Shown here in pieces: positions 29,130 through 39,099 of a stretch of 64,000 nt of DNA (position 1 is the first letter of the stretch; every line of letters begins with the position of its first letter). Where the stretch lies: contig JAXJSP010000033.1 of NCBI GenBank assembly GCA_036310005.1, forward strand, positions 1 to 64,000. Reading direction: 5' to 3'. Origin of the DNA: JAXJSP01 sp036310005 (GTDB lineage: Bacteria > Bacillota > Clostridia > Oscillospirales > Acutalibacteraceae). A program made the position numbers and the translations under genes. The notes under the pieces are model-generated. The model was not told the DNA's origin and did no database searches. It was given only the letters and a program-made list of their open reading frames with translations.

Positions 29130-31766
29130 ATGAATATTAATATACCGAAAGATAAAAAAGATAAACTTTCTCCAATGATGGGGCAGTATCTTGAAATTAA
29201 AGAGCAGCATCAGGACGAAATCTTGATGTTCCGACTCGGCGACTTTTATGAAATGTTTTTTGATGATGCAATAATTGCATCTAAAGAGCTCGAACTTGTC
29301 CTTACAGGCAGAGATTGCGGACTTGCAGAAAGAGCACCTATGTGCGGAGTACCTTTTCACAGTTGCGATAACTATATTGCCCGCCTTATTCAAAAAGGTT
29401 ATAAAGTGGCTATATGCGAGCAAATGGAAAATCCCTCCGATGCTAAAAAAATTGTCAAAAGAGATATTGTAAGAGTAATTACACCGGGTACTGTAATCGA
29501 AGACAGTATGCTTGATGAAAAATTCAATAATTATCTTTGTACTGTTTGCCTTGAAAAGGAAACGGTAGGTATTTGCTTTGTTGATGCATCAACAGGCGAA
29601 ATGAACGCAACCGAAATCAAAGGCGAAAAATTATCGGCAGCTATTTGTAATCAACTCGGCAGATTTTACCCGACTGAAATTTTGTTGAATTCTCAGGCAG
29701 GACAGTTGGAAGAGGTTAAAAATTTCATCGAACAACGCCTTGATGTAAGATATGAAATCAGACCGGACATCGAATTTGACGGCGATAATTGCAAAGAAAG
29801 AATTATGTCCCATTTTGAAAAGCGGCTTTATCAACTTGATTTGGAGGAAGGCACACCTATTATGTGTGCAGTAGGCAGCGCGCTTAATTATCTTTACAAT
29901 ACACAACGCACAGGCCTTGCAGGAATAAATAAAATAAACATCTATTTCGACGAACAGTATATGGGACTCGATTTGGCAGCACGCAGAAATCTGGAACTTA
30001 CAAAAACCATACGCTCCGGCGAAACAAGGGGTACTTTATTCTGGGTACTCGACAAAACTATGACTTCTATGGGCAAAAGACTGCTTCGCTCATTTATCGA
30101 ACAGCCTTTGATAAACCCGGCAAAAATTATTTCGCGTCAAAACGGTGTAGAGGAACTTGTAAACAATTCGATTCTGCGCGGTGAATTAATGAATACCTTA
30201 AAAGGCATTTTTGATATGCAAAGATTGATGTCAAGAGTGCTGTACGGTTCGGCAAACCCGAGAGAAATCTTATCTTTCGGTGATACTCTGGAAAAATTGC
30301 CTGAAATTAAAAAAATGCTCGCTTGCGCCGACTCAAACATCTTAAAAGAAATTTATTCGCAAATTGATGAACTCGGCGATATATACGAACTTATTAAAAA
30401 ATCAATAAGCGAGAACGCACCTGTTGCAGTTAAAGACGGAGGCGTAATCAAAGACGGTTACTCACAGGAAATCGACCTTTTGCGCAGTGATAAAAAAGAC
30501 GGTACAGGCTTTATTACAAGAATAGAAGAACAAGAGCGCGAACGTACAGGCATTAAAACTTTAAAGATTAAATACAATAAAGTTTTCGGATACTGTATTG
30601 AAGTTACAAATTCTTTTAAAGACCAGGTGCCCGAACATTATATCCGTAAGCAAACCCTGACAAATTGTGAAAGATATATTACCGAAGAATTAAAACAGTT
30701 AGAAACAAGAGTGCTTGGCGCTCAGGAAAGACTCAGTGCGCTGGAACTTGAACTGTTTAACCGGATTAAAAGCCAAATCGCAGGCGAAATAATAAGAATA
30801 CAAACAACTGCCGAGGCTGTTGCAAAACTTGATGTGCTTTGTTCATTAGCACAGACAGCACAAGAAAACAACTATGTCCGCCCCGAAATAAATATCAACG
30901 GAAAAATTGATATTAAAAACGGAAGACATCCGGTTGTTGAAGCATTGATTAAAGCGCCTTTTGTCCCAAACGATACATATCTTGATAATAAAGACGACAG
31001 ATGTGCAATAATTACAGGCCCGAATATGGCAGGTAAATCTACTTATATGCGACAGGTCGCATTAATAGTACTTATGTCCCAGATGGGCAGTTTCGTTCCC
31101 GCCGACAGCGCCGATATTTCTATATGTGATGCCATTTTTACAAGAGTCGGCGCATCAGACGACTTAGCATCGGGCAATTCAACCTTTATGGTCGAGATGA
31201 GCGAGGTCGCAGATATACTTAAAAATGCAACAAGCAAAAGCCTTATCGTGTTTGACGAAATAGGAAGAGGAACGTCTACATTCGACGGTATGGCTATTGC
31301 AAGAGCAGTGCTCGAATATGTCAGCGATAAATCTAAAATCGGTGCTAAAACGCTTTTTGCAACCCACTACCACGAACTGACCGAACTTGAAGATATGATT
31401 CAAGGTGTTAAAAACTACAATACCACAGTAAAAAAACGCGGCGACGATATAACATTTTTACGCAGAATTGTACCGGGCCCCGCAGACGGAAGTTACGGTA
31501 TAGAAGTTGCAAAACTTGCCGGTATCCCGAACAGCGTTGTAAAAGAAGCAAGAAGAATTTTACAGTTGCTTGAAAGCAAACAAGAGGTTACAACTCCAAA
31601 AATGCTTTCAAAAGATGAAGACGAGGAAGATTTAAACTTCTCTTTTGATGATTCGCAAAGCAAAGAAATTGTTGAACGCTTAAAAAATATCGATGTAAAT
31701 ACTCTGACTCCTATTGAGTCAATGCAGTATTTATACGATTTAGTCGAGAGAGCAAAAAATTTATAA
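29130..31766 (+). CDS. mutS: DNA mismatch repair protein MutS
   Basis: Mismatch-recognition ATPase of 878 residues. The mismatch-wedge motif is FRLGDFYEMF in domain I; the ATPase shows Walker A GPNMAGKSTYMRQ (about 629-641), Walker B LIVFDEIGRGTSTFDG and a C-terminal helix-turn-helix dimerisation region. It is a MutS1, not a MutS2: no Smr domain. I chose ATG 29130, 12 nt after GGAGG; the earlier ATG at 29115 directly abuts the GGAGG. mutL follows 18 nt later, the usual mutSL pair. Confidence 0.97.
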   Translation: MNINIPKDKKDKLSPMMGQYLEIKEQHQDEILMFRLGDFYEMFFDDAIIASKELELVLTGRDCGLAERAPMCGVPFHSCDNYIARLIQKGYKVAICEQMENPSDAKKIVKRDIVRVITPGTVIEDSMLDEKFNNYLCTVCLEKETVGICFVDASTGEMNATEIKGEKLSAAICNQLGRFYPTEILLNSQAGQLEEVKNFIEQRLDVRYEIRPDIEFDGDNCKERIMSHFEKRLYQLDLEEGTPIMCAVGSALNYLYNTQRTGLAGINKINIYFDEQYMGLDLAARRNLELTKTIRSGETRGTLFWVLDKTMTSMGKRLLRSFIEQPLINPAKIISRQNGVEELVNNSILRGELMNTLKGIFDMQRLMSRVLYGSANPREILSFGDTLEKLPEIKKMLACADSNILKEIYSQIDELGDIYELIKKSISENAPVAVKDGGVIKDGYSQEIDLLRSDKKDGTGFITRIEEQERERTGIKTLKIKYNKVFGYCIEVTNSFKDQVPEHYIRKQTLTNCERYITEELKQLETRVLGAQERLSALELELFNRIKSQIAGEIIRIQTTAEAVAKLDVLCSLAQTAQENNYVRPEININGKIDIKNGRHPVVEALIKAPFVPNDTYLDNKDDRCAIITGPNMAGKSTYMRQVALIVLMSQMGSFVPADSADISICDAIFTRVGASDDLASGNSTFMVEMSEVADILKNATSKSLIVFDEIGRGTSTFDGMAIARAVLEYVSDKSKIGAKTLFATHYHELTELEDMIQGVKNYNTTVKKRGDDITFLRRIVPGPADGSYGIEVAKLAGIPNSVVKEARRILQLLESKQEVTTPKMLSKDEDEEDLNFSFDDSQSKEIVERLKNIDVNTLTPIESMQYLYDLVERAKNL

Positions 31767-31784
31767 AAAAGGAGGAATTCCGCT

Positions 31785-33671
31785 ATGGCTATCAAGGTGC
31801 TGAGTAAATATGTGTCTGAACTTATCGCAGCAGGTGAAGCGGTTGAACGACCGGCATCTGTTGTTAAAGAATTGATTGAAAATTCAATAGACGCCGGCGC
31901 TAAAAATATAACCGTTGAAATCAGAAACGGAGGTACATCTTATATAAGAATTACCGATAACGGTTGCGGAATTCCTTATGAACAAGTACCGACCGCCTTT
32001 TTAAGACACGCAACAAGTAAAGTCAGCAGCGAGGACGATTTGCAAAAAATCAGTACTTTAGGTTTCAGAGGAGAGGCGTTAGCCTCAGTCTGCGCAGTTT
32101 CAAAAGTCCAGATGCTCACTTCAACAGGCGACTCTGTCGGTTGCGAGTATACTATTGAAGGCGGAGAGCAGATTTCGTATTCAGAGTCAGGTTGCCCGAA
32201 AGGTACTACAATAATTGTAAGAGATTTGTTTTATAATACACCCGCAAGAATGAAATTTATGAAAACCGATATGGGCGAGGGAAACGCAGTCGCGGGAGTT
32301 GTTGATAAAATTGCTTTGTCACACCCCGAAGTCGCGTTTAAATTCATTCGCGACTCAAAACAAATGCTCTCAACCCCGGGTAATAATGACTTGCGCTCTG
32401 CTGTATATGCAGTTTACGGTAATGAGTTTGTAAAAGACTGCGTAGAGGTTGAATATAACAACAAAGGCTTACATATTTACGGACTCGCATCTAAACCTTC
32501 GGCATCAAGAAAATCAAGAGCGATGCAGTTTTTCTATATAAACGGACGCTGTATTCATTCACCGGCGCTTTCAAAAGCAATAGAAACTGCATATAAAAAT
32601 TCCATTATGGTAGGCAGATTTGCCGCGTGCGTGCTTTTTATAGAAATGCCCGTAAATGCAGTAGATATAAACGTTCATCCGAGTAAACTTGAATGTAGGT
32701 TCGCCGATGAAAAAACTGTGTTTGAAGCGGTGTATTTTGCTGTAAAATCATCTGTCGAAAATGCCGACTCAAAACAGGAAATTAAATTGCAGACAAACCC
32801 TTACGCTATAAGAACACCCGGCGATAAAGGCGAGCAGATAAGTCTGCACAACATTTACAAACCGCAACCGGCAACACCGACTAAAAGGGAAGTCGAGCAG
32901 TATCTTAATATCTTAAACTCCGCTAAAAACGAGGTAAAACCTTCAATGACCTTGAATGAAAATAAGGCGGAAATCAGTCGCGATAATAAAAATATACTTG
33001 ACATAATACTTGATGATGAAGAAGAAAAAAAGACTGATTTAATTGAAAAACCAACTGAAATTAAGGAAAATATCGACGAATTGCCTGTCGAAACCGTTAT
33101 CGATGAGGTTGACATAAAACTTATAGGTGAAGTTTTTAAAACATATATTATCTGTCAGTGCGGCGAAGAACTTATTATAATTGATAAGCACGCGGCACAC
33201 GAAAGAATGATATACGAAAATATTAAAAACAGAAAATATACATATTCGCAACCGCTTATAACACCGCAAAGCGTAATGCTCACAAAAGAGGAATGTGATG
33301 CGCTCATAAGCAACTTAGAAAAACTTTCAAAACTCGGTTTTGAAATTGAATATTTCGGCTCATCAAATGTGCTTGTAAGAAGTGTCCCGATGATACTGTC
33401 CGAATGTGATATCAATTCACTCGTTGAAGAAATTGCGCACGGATTTATAAATAATGCAAATAAAGTTGAGATTGAACAGTTGGACTGGCTATATCACAGT
33501 ATGTCCTGCAGGGCAGCGGTAAAAGGCGGCGATATAAACGGTGAAGATTTAATGGTAATTGCCCGCAGAGTTGCTCAGACAGGCGATATCAAATACTGTC
33601 CGCACGGAAGACCTGTTGCTTATAAATTAACTAAAAAGGAGTTGGACAAGCAGTTTGGCAGACTCGGTTAA
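31785..33671 (+). CDS. mutL: DNA mismatch repair protein MutL (endonuclease type)
   Basis: A GHKL ATPase of 628 residues that couples MutS recognition to strand incision. The N-terminal part has ELIENSIDAGA, DNGCGI and TLGFRGEAL. The C-terminal dimerisation domain carries DKHAAHERMIYE, the metal-binding endonuclease motif, plus CPHGRP near the end, so it should nick DNA itself, as expected in an organism without MutH. GGAGGAATTCCGCT precedes the ATG. The last 17 nt overlap miaA. Confidence 0.96.
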   Translation: MAIKVLSKYVSELIAAGEAVERPASVVKELIENSIDAGAKNITVEIRNGGTSYIRITDNGCGIPYEQVPTAFLRHATSKVSSEDDLQKISTLGFRGEALASVCAVSKVQMLTSTGDSVGCEYTIEGGEQISYSESGCPKGTTIIVRDLFYNTPARMKFMKTDMGEGNAVAGVVDKIALSHPEVAFKFIRDSKQMLSTPGNNDLRSAVYAVYGNEFVKDCVEVEYNNKGLHIYGLASKPSASRKSRAMQFFYINGRCIHSPALSKAIETAYKNSIMVGRFAACVLFIEMPVNAVDINVHPSKLECRFADEKTVFEAVYFAVKSSVENADSKQEIKLQTNPYAIRTPGDKGEQISLHNIYKPQPATPTKREVEQYLNILNSAKNEVKPSMTLNENKAEISRDNKNILDIILDDEEEKKTDLIEKPTEIKENIDELPVETVIDEVDIKLIGEVFKTYIICQCGEELIIIDKHAAHERMIYENIKNRKYTYSQPLITPQSVMLTKEECDALISNLEKLSKLGFEIEYFGSSNVLVRSVPMILSECDINSLVEEIAHGFINNANKVEIEQLDWLYHSMSCRAAVKGGDINGEDLMVIARRVAQTGDIKYCPHGRPVAYKLTKKELDKQFGRLG

Positions 33672-34584
33672 TTATATTGTTGCGGTAGTCGGTGCAACTG
33701 CTTCAGGTAAAACTGCACTTTCTGTGGCACTTGCAAAAAATTTTGACAGCGAAATTGTATCGTTTGACTCTATGCAGATTTATAAAGGTATGGATATAGC
33801 ATCCGCAAAACCGACCGAAGATGAGTTAAAAAGTGTCAAACACCATCTGATTTCTGTTATAGATAATGATGTCAACTATTCCGTTGCAGATTATTGCAAG
33901 GATGCAAACATAACAGTAAATGACATTTTAAGCCGAAATAAACTTCCTATTATGGTAGGCGGAACCGGACTTTATATTGACAGTTTTATAAATAATATTT
34001 CCTTCAGCGACGAAGAAACCGACGAAGAATTAAGAAAAGAACTTAATTCAAAAAACAATGTTGAATTGTTTAATATGTTAAAAGACATTGACTTTGATTA
34101 CGCAGATAAATTATCGCTTAATGATAAAAAGAGAATTGTAAGGGGCTTGGAAGTTTACATAAAAACAGGAAAAACAATGACCGAGCAACTCGCACTATCA
34201 TTAAAAAACCCACCGCGGTATACACCGATTTATATAGGTATTGATTATAAAAACAGAGAAAATCTTTATAACAGAATTAATATGCGCGTCGATAAAATGC
34301 TCGAGGCCGGACTTGTAGAAGAAGCAAGGCAAAGTTTTGAAAAAGGCAAGTCAACTACAAGCGTACAGGCTATCGGACACAAGGAACTGTTTAAGTATTT
34401 CAAGGGCGAAGAAAGCCTTGAAAACTGCATTGACAAGTTAAAACAAAGTACACGCAGATATGCAAAAAGACAACTCAGTTGGTTCAGACGCAACGAAAAA
34501 ATTCATTGGTTTTACGCGGATGAGCAAGACTTTGACGAAATAGTTGAAAACGCAACAAAACTTATTAAAAACGAAATGAGGTAG
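33655..34584 (+). CDS. miaA: tRNA dimethylallyltransferase
   Basis: Transfers dimethylallyl from DMAPP to N6 of A37 in tRNAs for U-starting codons; 309 residues. P-loop GATASGKTAL, substrate-binding DSMQIYKGMDI and the SAKPT motif are intact, and the RRYAKRQLSWFRR segment near the end is characteristic. The start is TTG 33655, inside the end of mutL, behind AAAAGGAG at a rather long spacing. miaB lies in the same array. Confidence 0.95.
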   Translation: MADSVNYIVAVVGATASGKTALSVALAKNFDSEIVSFDSMQIYKGMDIASAKPTEDELKSVKHHLISVIDNDVNYSVADYCKDANITVNDILSRNKLPIMVGGTGLYIDSFINNISFSDEETDEELRKELNSKNNVELFNMLKDIDFDYADKLSLNDKKRIVRGLEVYIKTGKTMTEQLALSLKNPPRYTPIYIGIDYKNRENLYNRINMRVDKMLEAGLVEEARQSFEKGKSTTSVQAIGHKELFKYFKGEESLENCIDKLKQSTRRYAKRQLSWFRRNEKIHWFYADEQDFDEIVENATKLIKNEMR

Positions 34585-34591
34585 AGGCTGA

Positions 34592-35815
34592 ATGAGTAAA
34601 GGGGTGAGCAGATTTTTATACACCTTACTTGCAATTGTGCTTATAGTTTACATAATATATCAACTTTTTTTCAGAACAAGTACCGCTGTTGCAACCGAAC
34701 AGGCAATTGCTTATTCTGCCAATGAGTCAATTTCCGTTGATGCCTACATTTTGCGCGACGAAACTATCGTCTATGAAGACTATACAGGCGTGCTTAACTA
34801 TTCGGTACAAAACGGTGCTCATATAGAAAATCACGGTGTAATCGCCAATGTCTACAACAGCGAAGAAGATATAGCGGCAAAAAACAGAATAGATGAAATA
34901 GATAAGCAGATAAATAACCTTGAGAGTTTGCTTAATGTCGATAACGGTTCCGTTATCACCGATTTAGACAGTATAAATACCCAAATCGACGAAAAACTTG
35001 TCGAAATGCTTAACTGTGTGGAATACGGTAAACTCGGTAATGAAACTAAATATGAGGACGAGTATTACAGACTGATTTACAGAAGAAAAATGATAGTCGG
35101 CAATACCATTGATTTTCAGGATGAAATCAAGCAACTCAAAGCCGAGAAAAAAGAACTCGAAAGTTCAATGGATGAATCTCATGATGAAATTTTATCTCCG
35201 CTTTCAGGCTATTTTGTATCAAGCCTTGACGGATATGAAGGAGTGCTGACTACCGAACTTGTCGATACATTACAGCCCGGCGAACTTGAAAATATCAGCA
35301 GTAAAACTGTCGAAAACGAAAAGTCCGTTATCGGCAAAATTGTCAGCGGATTTAACTGGTATATGGCGGCGGAAATGGATTTTGAGTCTGCTTTAAGGTT
35401 TACGGAAGAATATACTTATGATATTGAAATTCCTGTCTCAAACACAGCAGTTGTGCCGGCAAAGGTTGTAAAAATCACAAAGGATGCAAAAAAAGATAAA
35501 GCGCTTGTGATTTTTAAGTGCAGCTATATGGACGCAGGCATAATTTCATCAAGAATACAACCTGTAAAGATTATTCTTGATGAATATGAGGGACTGAGAA
35601 TTTCAGCATCCGCTTTAAGAGTGGTTGATGATGTTCAGGGCGTGTATGTGCTTGATGCAAATATAGTTAAGTTCAAACCGATTGAAAAAATCTATGCGGG
35701 CAACGGTTATCTGATTTGTAAAAGATCAAAAACATCAAAAGAAGGACTTTTCCTGTATGATGATGTAATAATTAAGGGTAAGGATTTGTATGACGGAAAA
35801 ACACTTGGAAAATGA
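34592..35815 (+). CDS. HlyD-like single-pass membrane protein of the division gene cluster
   Basis: A 407-residue protein with one N-terminal membrane helix (about 8-26) and an extracellular region: a lipoyl/barrel-sandwich-like strand pair (YEDYTGVLNYSVQNGAHIENHGVIANVY), a predicted coiled coil (about 95-190) and a second beta region ending near 400. This is the layout of HlyD-type membrane fusion proteins, but no ABC transporter is next to it. It lies between miaA and the yggS-sepF-ylmH-divIVA series, where clostridial genomes often have a protein of this kind. The function is unknown; a role in envelope assembly at the septum is only a positional guess. The end overlaps yggS. Confidence 0.7.
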   Translation: MSKGVSRFLYTLLAIVLIVYIIYQLFFRTSTAVATEQAIAYSANESISVDAYILRDETIVYEDYTGVLNYSVQNGAHIENHGVIANVYNSEEDIAAKNRIDEIDKQINNLESLLNVDNGSVITDLDSINTQIDEKLVEMLNCVEYGKLGNETKYEDEYYRLIYRRKMIVGNTIDFQDEIKQLKAEKKELESSMDESHDEILSPLSGYFVSSLDGYEGVLTTELVDTLQPGELENISSKTVENEKSVIGKIVSGFNWYMAAEMDFESALRFTEEYTYDIEIPVSNTAVVPAKVVKITKDAKKDKALVIFKCSYMDAGIISSRIQPVKIILDEYEGLRISASALRVVDDVQGVYVLDANIVKFKPIEKIYAGNGYLICKRSKTSKEGLFLYDDVIIKGKDLYDGKTLGK

Positions 35816-36527
35816 TTTAGAATACAGAAAGAAAAACTTCGACGAAAATTATAAAGAAGTTTTGGAAAAAATTGAAAAAGCGGCAAACAAAGCAGGAAAA
35901 ACAAAAGACGATATTATGCTGCTTGCCGCTACAAAAACCGTGCCTGTCGAACTTATTAATTATGCCGCTGAAAAAGGCTTGAGCGTAATGGGCGAAAACA
36001 GAGTACAGGAGTTTTTGTCAAAAGAAGATTTATTGGATAAAAGACTTACAAGACATTTTATCGGTCACTTGCAAAAAAACAAAGTAAAACAAATTGTGGG
36101 CAAGGTCAGTCTTATTCATTCCGTTGACAGTTTTGATTTGGCACAGGAAATATCAAAACGCAGTCTGGCTGCGGGAATTTGCACCGATATTTTAGTCGAG
36201 GTAAATATAGGAAATGAAAATTCAAAGTCGGGAGTAATGAAGAATGAAACCGAGAATTTAGTGCGCCAAATCGCAAAGTTGGAAGGGGTAAAAGTCTGCG
36301 GTTTAATGGCAATACCGCCGATATGCGAAAATGATGAAGAAATTTCTCGATTTTTTGCCCAAATGAGCAAACTATATATTGACATTTCACATAAAAATAT
36401 AGATAATGTAAATATGGTATATTTATCAATGGGAATGTCGTCAGATTTCGAGCAGGCAATTTTGCAGGGAGCAAATATTGTTCGCATCGGTTCACTGCTT
36501 TTTGGCGATAGAAATTACAACAAGTAA
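35790..36527 (+). CDS. ylmE: PLP-binding protein, YggS/YlmE/PROSC family
   Basis: A 245-residue alanine-racemase-fold protein that binds pyridoxal phosphate on the lysine in LLAATKTVP and maintains PLP and amino-acid homeostasis without known catalysis. MGENRVQE and FIGHLQKNK are family signatures, and SMGMSSDF provides phosphate contacts. The start overlaps the preceding gene by 26 nt. Position just ahead of sepF is conserved in Firmicutes and Actinobacteria. Confidence 0.93.
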   Translation: MTEKHLENDLEYRKKNFDENYKEVLEKIEKAANKAGKTKDDIMLLAATKTVPVELINYAAEKGLSVMGENRVQEFLSKEDLLDKRLTRHFIGHLQKNKVKQIVGKVSLIHSVDSFDLAQEISKRSLAAGICTDILVEVNIGNENSKSGVMKNETENLVRQIAKLEGVKVCGLMAIPPICENDEEISRFFAQMSKLYIDISHKNIDNVNMVYLSMGMSSDFEQAILQGANIVRIGSLLFGDRNYNK

Positions 36528-36549
36528 TCAAAAATAAGGGAGAATAAAT

Positions 36550-36993
36550 ATGGGATTAAAAGATACTTTTAAAAATTTTCTTTCACCGGTTGATGACGAT
36601 TACGATGAGGAAATGGATGAGGTGCTTCCTTTCGAGGACAACGATGCAAACACAAAACCCGAGGAAGAAAAGAAAAGCAGATTCGGTTCATCATCAACTC
36701 CGACAAACACAAATAAAAATCAGATCCAGGTTGTACTTGTAAAACCTGAAAGATTTGAAGATGCTTCAATTATTGCTGACCACCTTGTAAATAAAAGAAC
36801 GGTAGTGCTTAATGTCGAAGGACTCGGTAAGGATGTAATCAGAAGACTTTTAGACTTCGTTACAGGCGTTGCTTATGTTCTGCAGGGTAATGTAAAAATG
36901 GTTGCAAAAGACACATATATTGCAACTCCGAGAAGTGTTGACCTTATGGGTGATATACTTCTTGATGACCTTACAAGTGGTTACTATCGTTAA
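36550..36993 (+). CDS. sepF: Cell division protein SepF
   Basis: A 147-residue FtsZ-binding protein that links and bundles protofilaments at the membrane. An N-terminal amphipathic segment (MGLKDTFKNFLSPV) for membrane contact, an acidic and flexible linker, and the C-terminal SepF domain (VVLVKPERFEDASIIADHLVNKRTVVLN ... YIATPRSVDLMG, about 57-140) are seen. ATG 36550 follows AAGGGAG. Confidence 0.95.
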   Translation: MGLKDTFKNFLSPVDDDYDEEMDEVLPFEDNDANTKPEEEKKSRFGSSSTPTNTNKNQIQVVLVKPERFEDASIIADHLVNKRTVVLNVEGLGKDVIRRLLDFVTGVAYVLQGNVKMVAKDTYIATPRSVDLMGDILLDDLTSGYYR

Positions 36994-37765
36994 TAATAAA
37001 AACTTAAGCCTTTCGGTGTTGAGTCAAGAGGACAAATTGCTCGTAGCAAGAGTGAACGACTGTGTCCGTTTTGCAAGTTTAAAGCATTGTGCAAAGTTTA
37101 TCGGTTTTTTAGATGAAAGAGCGCAGAATATTGCTTGCAGTATCAGCACCGGGGGGCATTGTGCTGTTTATAAGTACGCAGGATACGACAACGGACAAAG
37201 AGTAATTTTCGGCTTTGTCCCTAACGATATGCCTTGCAACGAAGAAGATTTTGAAATTACTGCCCTGACCTTTATTTCAAGAAAAACCGCAAATTTAACT
37301 CACCGTGATTACCTTGGTGCTTTAATGAATCTCGGAATACAGCGCGAAGCAGTAGGCGACATCCTTTGCGAACAAGGCAGAGGTGTTGTGTTTTTAAAGA
37401 AAAGCGTGTGCGAACTTGTAAAAACATCGGTTGATAAAATCGGCAAAGAAGGAGTCAAATGCACCGAACAGATAACTTACCCCTTGCCGGTTGCCGATAA
37501 TTTTAAAAAAATAGAGAATGTTATCGTTTCAGCACGGTTAGATTGCGTTGTGGCATCACTTTGCAATCTGTCCCGTACCAAAGCGTGCGAACTTATAAAT
37601 GCAGGCAGCGTAAGTATAAACGGATTTGAATGTTTAAAAATTACAAAAACCGTTGAAAATGAAGATAAAATTACCGTGCGAAAATACGGAAAATTTGTTA
37701 TAGACAGCGCCGATAAACTAACAAGAAAGAATAAGTTGGTTTTACAGGCAAGAAAGTATATTTAA
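36965..37765 (+). CDS. ylmH: YlmH-type S4-domain RNA-binding protein
   Basis: About 266 residues, with an N-terminal YlmH region and a C-terminal S4 domain (about 180-250: LDCVVASLCNLSRTKACELINAGSVSING). Homologues sit beside divIVA in Gram-positive bacteria, and YlmH has been linked to rescue of stalled ribosomes. The start is uncertain: ATG 36965 lies inside sepF with a GGTGAT upstream, while GTG 36977 and GTG 37016 are alternatives. The longest frame, from 36902, runs too far back into sepF. DivIVA-type gene follows after 27 nt. Confidence 0.85.
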   Translation: MTLQVVTIVNNKNLSLSVLSQEDKLLVARVNDCVRFASLKHCAKFIGFLDERAQNIACSISTGGHCAVYKYAGYDNGQRVIFGFVPNDMPCNEEDFEITALTFISRKTANLTHRDYLGALMNLGIQREAVGDILCEQGRGVVFLKKSVCELVKTSVDKIGKEGVKCTEQITYPLPVADNFKKIENVIVSARLDCVVASLCNLSRTKACELINAGSVSINGFECLKITKTVENEDKITVRKYGKFVIDSADKLTRKNKLVLQARKYI

Positions 37766-37792
37766 TTTTTTTTGGAAAGGCAGGACAGTTTT

Positions 37793-39097
37793 TTGGCTAA
37801 TAAACGAAGAAAACCTACAAGGTTTACTTTTACCGATAACCCCGAAAAAGAAATACTTGAAAATGTCAGCCGTTCCGAGCGTGAATATGACAACGAGTAT
37901 GTCGATAAGTTAATAGATAAAATTTCGGACTTTGAGGGAAAAATCAAAAAGTATGAAATAGATAAAAAGAAAACAGCAATCATTATTCATGATGCTATGA
38001 CTCAAATGAATAAAATGGTTGAGTTTATTTCAAACAACTCAAAACAGCAGTGCGAAGACATTTTAAATAACGCAAAAAGGCAAGCAGACGAATTTGTAAA
38101 TTCAACAAAACACGAGTGCGACCTGATTATAAATAAAGCACACGAAAAATCAAGCGTGATTATTTCCGACGCTAATGAAAAATCAAGCGTGATTATTTCC
38201 GATGCAAACAAGAAATCAGACGAGATTATCTCCGATGCAAACAAGAAATCAAGCGAGATTATCTCCAACGCAAATGAGAAATCAAGCGAAATAATTAATA
38301 AATCGAATGAAAATGCGAAGATAATTTCCGATAAAGCAATCACCGAAAGCGAAGAAATTTTAAAGCAGGCTAATACAGAAAAGGAAAAAGTTGTCTCGGA
38401 AATTTCAAAGCTTGACGAAAAGAAAGATAAAATAATTTTAGATGCCGAAAAGCAAGCGTACGAAATTATTAAATCTTCACAACAGCAAGCCGAAGAAAAT
38501 GTTAAAGCCGCAAAGGAAACATTACAAAAGATTGATGAATATAAAGAAAATGTCATTTCTTTAATTAAACAGCAACTTGCTTTGTTTACTGCAAACGATA
38601 AGGAAAACGAAGAATTTGAAAAAATTACAGAGCAGGTTAAAAATATTCAACCGGAAGACGGACTTAATTTCAGCGAACAAATAATGGATGAAATTATTGA
38701 CTTTGATGACAGCGGCGAAGATATAAGCGGCTTGGACCAAAGTGCAATCGTTGAAGAAATCGAAGATTTCAGAACTTTTGTCGACAGCGAGCAAGAGGGC
38801 GAATTTGTGTTTACCCCTTCTGTGAAAGAAAAAGAGAAAAAACAGTCAATTGTGTTTGAAGGCGATTCAAATACAGATAATTCGGAACAAATTGAGTTTG
38901 TTATTGAAAATAAAACAGACGACAAAAAAGAACAGCCGGTTTTCATTATTGATGATAAGATTCCGGACGAAAAAGAAAAAGCACAGTTTACAGGTCTTGA
39001 AAATAAAAAGACGGAAAATAAAAGAATCAGTAAATTTGAAGTTCACTTTGACGATGAAGATGAACAAGAACAAGATGATACAGCAGGAGATAATTAA
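37793..39097 (+). CDS. DivIVA-position coiled-coil protein with hendecad repeats
   Basis: A 434-residue, very charged and soluble protein. Residues about 30-55 (NVSRSEREYDNEYVDKLIDK) lead into a long coiled coil to about residue 270. Its centre is a tandem array of 11-residue units of the type N-E/K-K-S-S-x-I-I-S-D-A. The last 160 residues are acidic and low in complexity. The position between ylmH and ileS is that of divIVA, but a clear DivIVA N-terminal membrane-binding motif is not evident, so it is better called DivIVA-like. I chose TTG 37793 behind AAAGGCAGG; TTG 37772 has no ribosome binding site. Confidence 0.7.
   Translation: MANKRRKPTRFTFTDNPEKEILENVSRSEREYDNEYVDKLIDKISDFEGKIKKYEIDKKKTAIIIHDAMTQMNKMVEFISNNSKQQCEDILNNAKRQADEFVNSTKHECDLIINKAHEKSSVIISDANEKSSVIISDANKKSDEIISDANKKSSEIISNANEKSSEIINKSNENAKIISDKAITESEEILKQANTEKEKVVSEISKLDEKKDKIILDAEKQAYEIIKSSQQQAEENVKAAKETLQKIDEYKENVISLIKQQLALFTANDKENEEFEKITEQVKNIQPEDGLNFSEQIMDEIIDFDDSGEDISGLDQSAIVEEIEDFRTFVDSEQEGEFVFTPSVKEKEKKQSIVFEGDSNTDNSEQIEFVIENKTDDKKEQPVFIIDDKIPDEKEKAQFTGLENKKTENKRISKFEVHFDDEDEQEQDDTAGDN
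38141..38305 (+). repeat. Five tandem 33-bp units encoding hendecads
   Basis: Five consecutive units of 33 bp (38141, 38174, 38207, 38240, 38273) encode HEKSSVIISDA, NEKSSVIISDA, NKKSDEIISDA, NKKSSEIISNA and NEKSSEIINKS. The DNA is also nearly repeated (AAATCAAGCG and ATTATTTCCGA recur), pointing to recent tandem duplication and possible length variation between strains. Confidence 0.9.
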
Positions 39098-39099
39098 TT

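Noticed and set aside
36112..36531. 139-residue minus-strand frame
   Set aside because: Antisense shadow of the yggS-type gene.
38141..38305. Possible CRISPR-like or satellite repeat
   Set aside because: The 33-bp periodicity has no spacers and is in frame; it encodes coiled-coil hendecads.
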